Shown here: piece by piece, positions 1 through 10,095 of the stretch
How positions within the stretch are numbered: position 1 is the first letter of the stretch
Layout of the letters: every line of letters begins with the position of its first letter
NCBI GenBank assembly: GCA_037951105.1
Contig: JBAMJV010003320.1
Coordinates: 1 to 64,000 of the forward strand
Direction: 5' to 3'
DNA: 64,000 nt
Origin: Echinarachnius parma
Taxonomy: Eukaryota; Echinodermata; Echinoidea; Clypeasteroida; Echinarachniidae
Position numbers and translations under genes: made by a program
Notes under the pieces: model-generated
The model's database searches: none
Seen by the model: only the letters and a program-made list of their open reading frames with translations
Told to the model about the DNA's origin: nothing

Positions 1-811
1 CACAATGTCTAGCCGATAAACGCGTTTTTATCCAAAGTTAAGAAATCGGATTTAGTCCCTTTTGCATGGAATAAAGTTCTTCAATTATTGCGGGCCTGAC
101 GTTGCCTGATTCTTTCTGCCTTGGCCTGTCGGGCGTTGTACTTGAATGAACGCAAAGGCTTTTGAACTTACGCTCGAAAAGAGTAAAGACCTTTTCTTCT
201 TTATTTGTTTCCTTTCCTTACATTTCACTCTAGATTTAATAAGTTTTCCTTAATTTTCCCACGTTTTCAATTTCAAACTCTTTGAGATCAGATGGACGGG
301 GGAATGGGGGTGGGGTGGTTACGAGCGCTATATGATTATGTGTGCATTCACAACATTTTGGCCTTCTGTCATGTCTGGATAAGTTTCCTCTATAAATGCT
401 TTTGAAAATGGGGTTTACAATTGAGAAACATGATTTTGGTAACACCACTGTCTGATCTTTCTCCGAGAAGCTACTCATTTCATTTCTTTTCATCACAGTA
501 TTCCTTTTCGATAATACACGAATTGTAACACTTTAGAATGAATATGAATATGAATCTCTCATACGACTTATGAATGTTGTCACTTTCACTTTCCATTTGT
601 TTTGCTAAAGGTTTCTCTTGAATCTAAATTGTACCGTTTTCATAACTTACTTTATTGTAAGATATTGAGATCTTGTTCACATTCAAAATTCGGCTTAGTA
701 AAGAACGATGTAACAGACATTTTGAATAAGGATACGAGTAGTCGTGGTCTTGTTTTTGAAAGTTATATTTTGTATTTTGATATGTTTAATTAATTCACGA
801 GTCGAAAAGAA
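1..811. other. Non-coding flank, no gene seen
   Basis: AT-rich sequence downstream of the minus-strand gene. A minus-strand frame at 236-496 is open for 86 codons but has a weak, unbiased composition and no splice or Kozak support, so I do not call it. No repeat recognised elsewhere in the window lies here. Confidence 0.5.
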
Positions 812-891
812 TTTATTTTTCATATCAAATTACTGCTGAGCATTTATTGAATGTTTCCCCCCCCCCCCCCCCCCCATAATTTGATTTTATT
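812..891 (-). terminator. Candidate polyadenylation signals of the 1-3 kb gene
   Basis: Three AATAAA hexamers on the minus strand (TTTATT on plus) lie at 886-891, 843-848 and 812-817, which is 200-280 bases past the stop codon of the long exon. Any of them could end its transcript. A 19-base poly-C tract (857-875 on plus) sits between them and would be G-rich in the 3' UTR. Which signal is used cannot be told from sequence. Confidence 0.45.
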
Positions 892-1092
892 ATTGATGTT
901 AAAGGTTCTGATGCAAGTTCTCAATAACATTCTTTGCTTGTGTCCATAATTATGTACATTAGGTATATTCGGTGCAACTTTCTGGTAAAGGCTTTTGGTG
1001 TTTGATATGATAAATTAACGCATTTTGTAGTATCAAGTTCAATGATTTTTTTTTCGCCCAATGTCTTCGAAGGCCGTGCATGTGTGATCAAA

Positions 1093-3210
1093 CTAACAGT
1101 CCACCTCTTCATCTACTTCTGTAATAACCTCCTCGATTCGCCTAGTCACATTTCGAGTAATGATCCTGTCATACTGCTTGGACCACAGCTTATCCATGAT
1201 TCGCATGACGGAGGCGTGTGTTGTCCGCCAGTCGCGTGGTCCTCTGTTGACCATCAAGGAGGACACATACTTGTCCTGCTCGATGGCGACGTTGTCCATC
1301 TGTTCGAAGACGGAGTAGAAGGTCATGAAGTTCTTGTTCATTTCCCCCAGGAACTCCTCGGTCTCTCCCGCGAGCTTGCCGCACTTCCGCTCGATGATTT
1401 CCCTCTTGGTCAGTCCGGAGCCACGAAGTCGAGGAAACGGCCCGCACGAGATTCGCGCCATCTTGGAGAGGGCCTTTTCCAGCTGATCTGTCAAACCCTT
1501 AGAGACCTGGATCATGTCCGTCAGGTTCTGAAGAACTTCGGTCTTGGGGCATCTTCCCAGAACTTTGTCCATATCAAGGTCATCATCTCCTTCTGAATCA
1601 TTGTCCTCGTAAAAGTCCAGTTCCTCATTCAGGCCAGAGTCTTTTTCCAATTCATTGGTCACATCGCATTCTTCTAAGGTATCTGCTCTAGGGACATTCT
1701 GTCTGGATACTGTGGCTATGTCATTGATGTCCTCAACCCACGTGTTTACCTTTGTAGCTGTTGGGGAGACTTCAGGCTCACTGGGACTGGTGCAGTTTGC
1801 GTTCTCGTCTCCGTAAATGTTCATTTTGCTTTCTACGGGGGTGATCATCCGGGTCAGTCTTTGGCAAGATGGAAATTCGTCATCACCAGATGGAGCAGAT
1901 GGAGACCAATCCTCAAGCATAGGTGGCGATTCGCTATCACTCTTCTGGTCATCGGAGTAGGGCAAATCCTTCACGATATTCACATCTGAGGTAGAGTTGC
2001 ATGAGCTTGTCTGTGTTACTCCGTCGGTTCTTGGTGATTTTTCATATGTTGTCTCTGAAGGAATAACATTTTCTGCGTCGCCAGCTGTACTTGTGGCATA
2101 TGAAGCGGTATTAATGTCATCATCTGCAGTCATGCCATTTTCAGCATCGTAGTCAATGTCATTTTCAGTTTCGCCGGGTTTGGTATTTTCAGCACTTTTG
2201 GAGGGGACGATTTCTTCATCGGGAGTATCCGTATTGCCATTGTGACTGCAGTCTGCTGTCGAACCATGTTCACTGGCTCTGACTTCCGTGTCATCAAAGT
2301 CTGATTCGCTTAAGACATTTTCAGCAGATACAGCATCAATGGCATCATCGTCGTGATCTTGCTTCACAATGTACTGATGCTTTTCGTTGTCACTTTCCAG
2401 CTTGCAGAGATACTTCGGACCGTGAAAGTAAGGTGCGACAACTGAGGACGTTCCTTCGGAAATTAGGTGTTCTGGAGTAGCGCCTGAGCTCAAATTGTGG
2501 CTGATTTCATAACCGAGTTCAGTGTTCGCAGGAACAATAGCGCCAAGTTCCTCGATTGCACCGGGCAGTGAGCATGGTGAGAAGCAGCTGTATGTGTTTC
2601 TGTTTCGATTTTCATCCTCCCTATTCCTTTTTTCTTGGGCAACCATTTCCAGTTGTCCATTGTCTCTTGGAAGTTCCAATTCATTCTTGAATGGGGTGAC
2701 AGGGTTGAGTTCTTCAGTTGCACCCGGAACGGAGGAGCTGTTGTAGGCGACACTTTCTGGAATTTGATCCACCGAATGCATAGCTAGGGATTCGACACGG
2801 CTTCTACAAGAAATGTTTAAAGGCCCTGACCGGACAGAAGCGCTGTCCTCGACGGAGAGCGGGGTGTTTTGGAGCGGCTCAACCTTGCTGCTTCTCCGTC
2901 GCCAACAGATCAAGGACGGTCGTTGTTTGTTTACTTCTTGTTTGTTCTTTGCATTGCTGACATTTCCATGGTGAGGATATGTTGCTATTTCTGGAGATGA
3001 CGTCATCACAACTGTGTCGACTGACTTGACGGGCGTGCTCCCTCGAAGTCGCGAGTACAGGGAATGAACGAAGGACGCGAAGCGAGATTTTGTAAAACTC
3101 CACGGCCACACAAAACAGGCCGATGCTGCTTGCTCCGAGCCGTCATCACTTCTTGTGGAAGATGATGCTGATAAGCAGTCAACGGTTGATTGAGGATATC
3201 GATGAATGAA
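1093..3210 (-). CDS. Last coding exon of an uncharacterised acidic protein
   Basis: I do not recognise the product. The frame runs without a stop from 3252 to a stop codon at 1093-1095. A strong 3' splice site (pyrimidine tract then CACAG) ends at 3211, so I start the exon at 3210, which gives 705 residues. There is no ATG in frame before 3004-3006. If that ATG were the true start, the protein would have 637 residues. The GTG at 3111 is not a plausible eukaryotic start. The N-terminal third is basic and Ser-rich. The middle (roughly residues 270-545) is acidic low-complexity sequence rich in Asp, Glu, Ser, Thr and Asn, with runs such as EGDDDLDMD. The last ~160 residues are different: heptad-like hydrophobic spacing suggests helices, with a basic patch (FPRLRGSGLTKREIIERKCG) and conserved-looking Trp residues (RDWRTTH, KLWSKQYDR). 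No signal peptide, membrane segment or zinc-binding motif is seen. The 3' part is more GC-rich than its surroundings, as expected for a conserved coding exon. A nuclear or scaffold role is only a guess. Overlapping plus-strand frames are shadows. Confidence 0.8.
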   Translation of the reverse strand, partial: FIHRYPQSTVDCLSASSSTRSDDGSEQAASACFVWPWSFTKSRFASFVHSLYSRLRGSTPVKSVDTVVMTSSPEIATYPHHGNVSNAKNKQEVNKQRPSLICWRRRSSKVEPLQNTPLSVEDSASVRSGPLNISCRSRVESLAMHSVDQIPESVAYNSSSVPGATEELNPVTPFKNELELPRDNGQLEMVAQEKRNREDENRNRNTYSCFSPCSLPGAIEELGAIVPANTELGYEISHNLSSGATPEHLISEGTSSVVAPYFHGPKYLCKLESDNEKHQYIVKQDHDDDAIDAVSAENVLSESDFDDTEVRASEHGSTADCSHNGNTDTPDEEIVPSKSAENTKPGETENDIDYDAENGMTADDDINTASYATSTAGDAENVIPSETTYEKSPRTDGVTQTSSCNSTSDVNIVKDLPYSDDQKSDSESPPMLEDWSPSAPSGDDEFPSCQRLTRMITPVESKMNIYGDENANCTSPSEPEVSPTATKVNTWVEDINDIATVSRQNVPRADTLEECDVTNELEKDSGLNEELDFYEDNDSEGDDDLDMDKVLGRCPKTEVLQNLTDMIQVSKGLTDQLEKALSKMARISCGPFPRLRGSGLTKREIIERKCGKLAGETEEFLGEMNKNFMTFYSVFEQMDNVAIEQDKYVSSLMVNRGPRDWRTTHASVMRIMDKLWSKQYDRIITRNVTRRIEEVITEVDEEVDC

Positions 3211-3235
3211 CTGTGAAATACGAGGGGAAAAAAGT
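3211..3235 (-). other. 3' splice acceptor of the long exon
   Basis: On the minus strand a run of T and C (CTTTTTTCCCCTCGTATTTC) leads into ACAG at 3214-3211, just inside the in-frame stop at 3253-3255. This is the main reason for treating the long frame as an exon with missing upstream exons rather than as an intronless gene. Confidence 0.65.
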
Positions 3236-3255
3236 TGAAGGGAAACGCAATTTTA

Positions 3256-3579
3256 GTAAAAATGTATAAATGAGTCATAAGGGTGCTGGGAAATTACATC
3301 TCCGAGACAGGTTTGAAAACGTCAATATTCGGGCAAGTTGCGACTCAAGACAAGAATCATATTATTTCGGCCAAAACATGCCATTTACTGGCCTAAACAT
3401 TTATATTTTGATACAAAATTCGGTTAGATGAAAAGCTACAAGAAATTAGTCTTTAACCTGACCGCGTACCGTAGTCATATAAATATATATATTTTTTTAA
3501 TGTGAACTGCTTGAATATGATTGAAAGGGATAGTACAGTTTTATATATTTATATATAATAATACATACTTAATTAATAC
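3256..3579. other. Intron or upstream sequence with 'attcgggcaa' remnant
   Basis: No exon is visible. At about 3330-3410 are degenerate copies of the 'attcgggcaaaa...catgtcat' motif that also forms arrays at 29.2, 41.6 and 20.8 kb. The rest is plain AT-rich sequence. Confidence 0.4.
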
Positions 3580-4152
3580 TTAAAGGGATAGTTGAGTTTT
3601 GGTATAAAAGAGAGTACAGTTTTGGTCAAACTGAATTTTAGTAACCAAAACCTGCACCATTATACATTGCAAACTAATAGTTATAACTCCACCATGCTTG
3701 AAAGGAATACAACATTTACAAACGACTAAGTAAAAAGCCTGTTATCATTTTAAAAAGAGCCGTTAAAACTCAAGAGGCGCTTTCTAATAACTCATTGGTT
3801 TCAACCATTTTAAATAAAATGTTGTGCATGTGATGTTTTGTTGAAATAGTGATAAGATAGAGAGATAATCAACAGCTATTTAAAAACCTCTTTTTGAAAA
3901 GAGGAAGCATTTCTAACTTTTTTTTAACGATTGGTTCATAATTATCGAATAATTGTGGGGCCCCACAATTATTACAAATGGTTTAATGTTTATGGATATT
4001 TCAGCCGCTTCTGAACCGATTTTGATCAAATAAAGTTTATTCTGTCATTTAAATTGTATGCTCTTTCAAATTTGACACTTAGTTTTTCATTATCTCGCAA
4101 AAAAAAAATGTTGTGTAGCGCCCTCTGTACTAAAACTCAACTATCCCTTTAA
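3580..4152. mobile_element. TTAA-flanked MITE, fam1 copy A
   Basis: The element begins TTAA-AGGGATAGTTGAG and ends with the inverse complement CTCAACTATCCCT-TTAA, with TTAA at 3580-3583 and 4149-4152. It has no coding capacity. An internal palindrome around 3955-3972 contains GTGGGGCCCCAC. Four other clear copies are in the window (11716, 23937, 39150, 47041). A TTAA target with AGG-type ends is known for Kolobok elements; piggyBac also targets TTAA. Assignment to either is inference. Confidence 0.85.
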
Positions 4153-4580
4153 GGTTATGACAAAACGAAGTGCAATATTTGAAAAAGCACACAATTTAAA
4201 AGACAAAATAGTTTGTTGATATTTAAATCGGTTCAGAAACAGCTGAAATATCCATAAATATATTCGATTGGAATTATTTAAAGTGGCTTTAGAATTGTTT
4301 TGCTGATATCTCTCTTGAATAATTATTTTAATCAAACATCCCATTCACATTGTGTGATAAAAGAATAGTTGAAACTTCCACGTGTCTGGAGGGCACCCTT
4401 CTATGTTATAAGAGCTGCATTTTGAATGAATAACAACCCTATAACCCTATGTATACGTTTTTCTTCCATTCAAGCATTATTTAATTACATACATATATAT
4501 ATTTTTGTAATGATATACTATAGTCTTACAAGTTTATATGATAAAATTCAGTTTGACCAACACTTGCCAATCCCTTTAAT
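4153..4580. mobile_element. Diverged fam1-like copy abutting copy A
   Basis: Segments such as 'aatcggttcagaaacagctgaaatatcc', 'ttcagtttgacc' and a right end reading 'aatccctttaa' resemble the interior and end of copy A in decayed form. It appears to be an older copy of the same family, head to tail with copy A. Its boundaries are approximate. Confidence 0.45.
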
Positions 4581-4789
4581 GCGAACACACACACACACTC
4601 TTTCTCTTATTGATTATAGTTGGAAGAGATTTTCAGAATATGGCTGTCTAAGTGTTAATTTTAAACCGGTTCGTTGCAGTTTGGTTAATATTTTTAGATG
4701 ATGTAAGTACCAATTCGAACATCCCAAATGTTTCTAAAATATCTGCAAGAGAAACCCCAAAACATAATTTTATTATTGTATCAACTCAC
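4581..4789. other. Probable intron sequence
   Basis: A short CA run (about 4587-4598) is followed by AT-rich sequence. On the minus strand a second good acceptor (GGGGTTTCTCTTGCAG) ends at 4743, only 47 bases after the donor at 4789. An intron of that length would be unusually small, and the joined codon would be TGA, so I do not use it. Confidence 0.35.
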
Positions 4790-5010
4790 CAGTTTTTCCA
4801 TGATGGATAGTTTTTAGAAAGATCAAACACAACTGCAATAGTTGAAGCAATTTGACGCTCTCGAACAATAGTTTCCGTTGAAATCTGAAGAAAATCCTTC
4901 GAGAATTCGCAGAGAAAGTTCGTAGACGTCTCAACGTAACCAAGGCTAAGCGAGAAATCGTTGATTTTTAGTTCTGTGTTGTTAAACTGAGCGCCGTGGA
5001 TACTGCACAT
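4790..5010 (-). CDS. Candidate first coding exon, unknown protein
   Basis: The minus-strand frame starts with ATG at 5010-5008 and encodes 73 complete codons. It ends with two bases of a split codon at a strong donor (ACTG, then GTGAGT from 4789). The peptide (MCSIHGAQFNNTELKINDF at the start, SKNYPSWKN at the end) has balanced composition and looks like real coding sequence, but I do not recognise a family. A CRE palindrome lies two bases upstream of the ATG. The next strong acceptor on this strand is at 3211, so it may be the first exon of the 1-3 kb gene. The phase of a direct join leads into a different frame there (see findings), so either another exon lies between or this belongs to another transcript. 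Confidence 0.5.
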
Positions 5011-5090
5011 TATGACGTCATAATGGACTGCGCGTAAATACTCTCACGCAGCTCTGACGCAAACAATGGGTAACTCGTCCACGTGATTAA
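5011..5090 (-). promoter_or_regulatory. Candidate promoter with CRE and E-box
   Basis: A perfect cAMP-response palindrome TGACGTCA at 5013-5020 sits inside a longer palindrome (TATGACGTCATA, 5011-5022). A CACGTG E-box lies at 5080-5085. The stretch is less AT-rich than its surroundings and lies directly upstream of the candidate first exon. It also holds a minimal upstream reading frame (ATG ACG TCA TAA on the minus strand). Promoter function is inferred from position and motifs. Confidence 0.4.
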
Positions 5091-6915
5091 TCTGAGTGCA
5101 TCTTTATTTAGTGCACATTTTGTATTATCATGTTTACATCTTATGTTAATTTTCCCCATAATGACATTGTATACAAGATGAATCTACTTTACTATTCATA
5201 CCATGACGTACTCTTGATTCACCCTCATTCCATACTATATGCGTCCATTAATTCTCTATTACCGATAGAGGTAAGAAAATATAGATTTTAGGTGCCATGC
5301 TTCTTCAAACCAACTCTATTTAATCACATTATATTTACTTTATGCAAACTTGTAATAATTATTACAATGGTATCAATTGCAATAGCGATTGTGTTGTTGT
5401 TATTTATACAAATCGTGAAACAAAGTTCTTGTCTTAACGAACCAAAGGTACTAAACAGATACATGTAACTTGCAAAACGAAATCATTGACATCAATCAAT
5501 AAAAATTAATAGGCCTACTTAGAAACAACAATATATCAATTGAGCGTTGCAAATAATCTATTTCAGGGAAATCTTAGAGTTGGTAACCAAACAATGAGTT
5601 AATTTTTTGACCCGTTTTCCAACTAAAGTTAGCCTGCGTGACTGGTTTCCAATGCGTTGGTCTGGTCACGTTAAACATCCAACATAGACTAGCTATGTGG
5701 TTGCATCATGATGTCACAATACATCATCCCGGCTATACCTTGATATTAGGGAGGGGGGGGGGGGGGGGCGGGGGCGGTGGTCGGGGCGTTATGCGACGAC
5801 ACTCGAACAGTGGACTCGGCTATAGATGTACAATCAGGCAATGTTAATAATTCACTTGTATTCCTGATGGCCCGGTCGGGCACTTTGAATGAAGACTTAT
5901 GAAAGTTTGCATTATACTGAAACCAGAATGTGGTGGCCCAAACAAAGACAAACGTTCAACAAACTAAAAATAATTTTGGTGGCCCGAAGCTCATTTTGGT
6001 GGCCCCGGGCAAGTGGGCTAGTCTCATTCGACCCCTGCATAAGTGCTTCTCCAATCGCCCCCCCCCCCCCCCCCCAATTTCCTTTCCTTACCCCTACCAC
6101 TGTTCTGAGGAATGTGTCATGCCGCGACGCTAGTATAAAGTCGTCTTCATTCTGGGCTGATGATGACGACACAAGACTGAAATTGGACACCTTGTTCAAT
6201 ACGCCACACGTTGCATTATGATTTAGTATCGTGGTATGAATTATAATTTGATATTTTGGCAAATTAATCAGGTGTGTCTCTTCGCGAGACGCGAGGAAAC
6301 CCGGCATGCGACTAAACTGAAGCAGCATGGTGGCAGCGGCAAGCACGACCTCCCAGAAATGACGCTCGAGAAAGAAATTCGAAATCTTAGCTCTCGGTGT
6401 GTCGTCTGTCAATTTTGGTGGGCCTGTAGGATAGAACAAGCTCTTATAATATTATACTGGGTTGATTGGGTTCTAGCATAGACCTACTACTCTGACATGG
6501 TTCAAGTAAATTACTTCATCTAGGAAGGGGGTGATATCAATCAATGTCATAATGTCATCTCAATTATTGTTGATTTTTAAAAATTATTTGTTCGTGTCAT
6601 AATTTTGTATACGAGGCGAGGTAATTAGTGCCCCCAGCCCCCCCCCCCCCCCCCCGAAGAGGTTTTAAAACATATACTATTGTGCACAAAATCCTCATAT
6701 TCGTATGTATAATCGGTAAAAAAACATCCTATATTCCGGCAAAATCACTTCATGTTTATTTGAGACAAAATAGGTACAAAATACAAGGTTTACACTGTTT
6801 GAAAACTTTTAGATCTCAAAGGCTAAAGAGTGCCGTGTGCACGCACGATTCCGTCTGGTTCAGCAAACATGGCTCCGTCCAATGCGCATTCCCGAATATT
6901 GACGACGCAGTGCCT
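5091..6915. other. Intergenic, poly-G/C tracts only
   Basis: No coding support. Homopolymer tracts lie near 5751-5768 (G), 6057-6075 (C) and 6639-6655 (C). Near 5928, 5977, 5993 and 6413 the phrase 'ttttggtggcc' recurs, a remnant of some repeat. The open frames at 5889-6439 on both strands cross the poly-C tract and are not convincing. Confidence 0.5.
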
Positions 6916-7780
6916 TTAAAGGGTACCACCACCCACAAATAATATTCTTATAAATGAAAGGCAACATATTTAGTAGTCCATTCCATCAACAAGTTCATAT
7001 AAAGTTTCCGGAAAATTATTGGAAAACGCATCACTATTCTAAAGCATGCGTTCATGGGTCTGCATGTACGAAGACTACCTTTGTCCAGAGCGAACGAATC
7101 GTCCGGGATTATATTGTCTTCAAACGTACGCGTGAATAGAATTGGCGCACTCACAAATTAAAGGACCTAAAGAATACAACATACTTTGACACTTATTCCA
7201 TAGTTGATGACTTGAAACATAGGTCAGCCGAAAAAAAATCCATGAAAATAAACACAGTAGTGATTTAAGACTAGTTTTCTGATGCCAAATCTCACTTAGC
7301 AGCCAGTTTACGCCCCCACCCACATTTAGGGTCCGGAATCGGCAGCGTGATCGACATCTGATTGACAATTCATTGGCTTACGTCATGACGCGTCATCTAC
7401 AGAATTTAGTTCATTAGTCCGTTCTTTAGATGACGTCACATTTTGGCGATTTAAAAGGGGCGTTCCGAGGACAATTAGATATTTATTAATTACCCCCAAA
7501 TTGATGGATTTCATGAGAAATGACTGCCAAATTCTTCTTCTTCGGGAAAATTACATATAGAGAGCCGAATTGTGAAAATTAGGCCATCTAGACGCTGTAG
7601 TTCCTTTAATGTTTAGCGCGTACGGAACCATGACATAATAATGGTTGCGTAAGTGGTGGTAATTAATTGCATTGTTTATGAATTACACAACCCTTTGCAA
7701 AATGCTGGGTATATATTTGATATTAGAAAACGGTACCAAAACATATAATTGTGTGTTGTTCTTTGCCTGGTGGTCTCCTT
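6916..7780. mobile_element. fam3 MITE, interrupted copy
   Basis: The left end is TTAA-AGGGTACCACC and the right end is the inverse 'cctggtggtctcct'. The interior ('aataatattcttataaatgaaagg', 'gtgaatagaattggcgca', 'aattacacaaccctttgcaaa') matches fam3 copies at 17636-18044 (inverted) and 40051-40428. Compared with the 378-bp copy at 40 kb, this one is split by another TTAA insertion at 7158-7609. Confidence 0.8.
7158..7609. mobile_element. TTAA-flanked element nested in fam3
   Basis: TTAA occurs at 7158-7161 and 7606-7609, with inverted ends AGGACCTAAAG and the approximate inverse TGTAGTTCCT. The flanking fam3 sequence resumes on both sides ('attggcgca' before, 'gcgtacggaaccatga' after), so this is a later insertion. 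A TGACGTCA palindrome lies at 7431-7438. No coding capacity. Confidence 0.7.
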
Positions 7781-7789
7781 CCTTGGGAT

Positions 7790-9140
7790 TTCATGTTTAC
7801 ATCAAGAATTGCCGAGGAACATTAATCGGTACACATCTGCTGTACGAAGTCAGATCAACACAAAGATTGCACTATATGAACATGACTATTGCCAGTTGTC
7901 ATCCCTCGGCGCATCATTACTCGTGATCCGTTCCTGGTGAATGATTTGAACATGACACTGTAATGAACTTCAATGAACATTATTATATAGAATAATCTTC
8001 ACATCGAGAATCAGACTGGTACATCTCAATGGTGCAACGTTTCAATCGTTTCAATGTTCAAACCAGTGAGTAATCATTGTTTGTTGCTGGTACCCATATA
8101 TTATATACTCGCCCCCTGGCGAATGATTTGGATGACTTCACCCCTGCCATGCCTGTTACATACCAATATTCCACAGTCACCGTGAAACAGTTATGGTCAA
8201 TTTTTATTCCTCACGCAATTTTTGCAATTCGTATAGTTACCAATGCCACCGTCTATGGCGAACTGATTTATAATCATGTCACTTACAAAGGAAATCATGT
8301 TTACATCTATAATCACTGTACAATATTAATCGGCGTACTATCTCTACAGTCCTGATTGAATCAAAGATTGCACTCTTTCCAGTCGTCACCCCGTTGGCAC
8401 ATAGTTACCCATCACCATTCGGCACAACGTTACCCATTATCCGTTCCTGGTGAATGATTTGAGCATGACCCTGTAAGCCACCAGGGAATGGAATTAGTGT
8501 TTACAACTAGAATCATGTATGACTTTCCTATATAGCCTAGCTGTCTCCAGCTCCGTTAGACCAGCGAAGATTGTTCCTCTGTTTGAAACTCGTTCTCACC
8601 CATACCCGTCCCCGGCGAACGATTAAAACAAATCACGTCTCTGTTAAACATTTTACGGAATAATTTACACCAAGATTCGCCCTTAGAACATTTTTGCGCG
8701 CTATCGGCTGTGTAAAGTTAACACGATTGAGTAAAGATTGCACTATTGTTAGTCGTCACCCCGTTGGCATATCGCTACACATCACCATTTGGCACAACCT
8801 TATCCATTATCCGTTCCTGGTGACTGATTTGAGCATGACCCTGTAAATCTCCAGGGAATAGAAATAGTGTTTACATCGGGAATCATGATGTACTATGTAG
8901 CCCTGTCTCCAGTTAACAAGTTCAACAAACACGGCTTGTTACCCCGCGTTGTCACCATGTTGTTACCCATACTGCACCCATCCCTGGTAAATAAATTACA
9001 TGATCGTGCCCCTTTAACACCTCATGGAATAAATGTCGCCGTGCAACATTTTCGGCGGCCAAGGTGGAAGGAAATACTGCACTCCATTTTCTTGTACATG
9101 TACCTCATTTTCACAAAGCTTGCCAAACGTTCCTAATGTT
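7790..9140 (+). repeat. Degenerate ~170-bp satellite array
   Basis: The phrase 'ccgttcctggtgaatgatttgagcatgaccctgtaa' and its neighbours ('caaagattgcacta', 'gtcaccccgttggca', 'catggaat...gtgtttacatc...aatcatg') recur near 7925, 8110, 8440, 8605, 8805 and 8980. Spacing is about 165-200 bp or twice that. The units at 8380-8520 and 8745-8885 are the most alike, which hints at a ~365-bp higher-order unit. Units are strongly diverged, so the array is old. Confidence 0.7.
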
Positions 9141-9699
9141 AGAGGTGGGCCTGATAAACTCTGGGGAATTATAAATGTATATCTGCGTCTGTGTTGCGTT
9201 AGTTGGGATTGAGTTACAAATGCAACGATTTCACTCTTCAGGTCGTCATACTCTGGTAGCTCGCGTATTTTTGACCCAGATTGCGCCTATACAGTATACT
9301 ACCAATAGTGCCAAATATGGTAGGGTAATTTCTTCCGGTGCGAACGTCCTTGCGAGGACAGATACGTCTAATCAAACAAGACCTTTGTTGGCCTAATCCA
9401 CTCCATATTCTCAACAGGAGATATATTCGTCCGGTGAGCGTGAGAAAAGCGTTAATTCGAGTTTTATTACGACGCATGATTATCTTAAATGTCGATTTTT
9501 ATGGTGACATTGAACGATCACTACCTAAGAATGTTTCGTTAGTTACGTAACAGCTTAATATCTACGGTAGATTAAAACGTATCGAAGACATAAAATGCAA
9601 TTTATCCCAATGTATCCCTACGAGGCTGCATGTGGGTTCGAATTCAAGACGGGTTAACCAAAGTAACATTGTTGACAAGTGCATTAATAAAATGTATAT
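9141..9699. other. Non-coding, weak tRNA-like B box
   Basis: No gene is supported. At about 9630-9645 'gtgggttcgaattc' resembles a pol III B box and may be a SINE remnant. No A box or cloverleaf could be drawn. Confidence 0.35.
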
Positions 9700-10019
9700 T
9701 GGTGTGATCTGATTTGTCCAGAAAGTAATTGTGAACATTTCACGTTAATTTGATGTTTTTTGGCTGAGATATGAGCAAAAATGCAAAGTGATATTCACTT
9801 ACTCATTGCACTTACTTTGTACACGGCTGAAAAGGTCCCGGAGATAATTTCATATCCGAACACTTCAATCGTAAATATCTTTTGAACGAAATGGAAATTT
9901 GAAAAACCGAAACCTGTCCCATGCTTTTATTGTTAATACGAATGAAACAAGGTATGAGGGAACCGCTAGAATTCCAATTGGATTTTGAGGATTCGGACAA
10001 TGTAACTAAGTCCCTTTAA
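9700..10019. mobile_element. fam2 MITE, right part
   Basis: The end 'gtaactaagtccct-TTAA' (TTAA at 10016-10019) and interior phrases ('gatatgagcaaaaatgcaaagtgatattc', 'acacggctgaaaaggtc', 'aatatcttttgaacgaaatggaaatttg') match the inverse of fam2 copies at 60718 and 51877. The left end is not identifiable. Confidence 0.6.
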
Positions 10020-10095
10020 GAAGCGTGTTTATGTTTAAGCTTGAATTACGATTCAATATATTATTGCCTACATTGATATACATTGTCATACTCAC

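Noticed and set aside
1042..1596. 184-codon plus-strand ORF
   Set aside because: It is the antisense shadow of the conserved 3' end of the minus-strand exon. Composition favours the minus strand.
3109..3111. GTG as start of the long minus-strand frame
   Set aside because: GTG is not a normal start in animals. The frame is open further upstream to a strong splice acceptor at 3211.
4743..4789. 47-bp intron between the donor at 4789 and the acceptor ending at 4743
   Set aside because: It is too short for a typical animal intron, and the joined codon would be TGA.
5889..6439. Overlapping 110- to 175-codon ORFs on both strands
   Set aside because: They cross a poly-C tract giving Pro or Gly runs, with no exon signals and no preferred frame.
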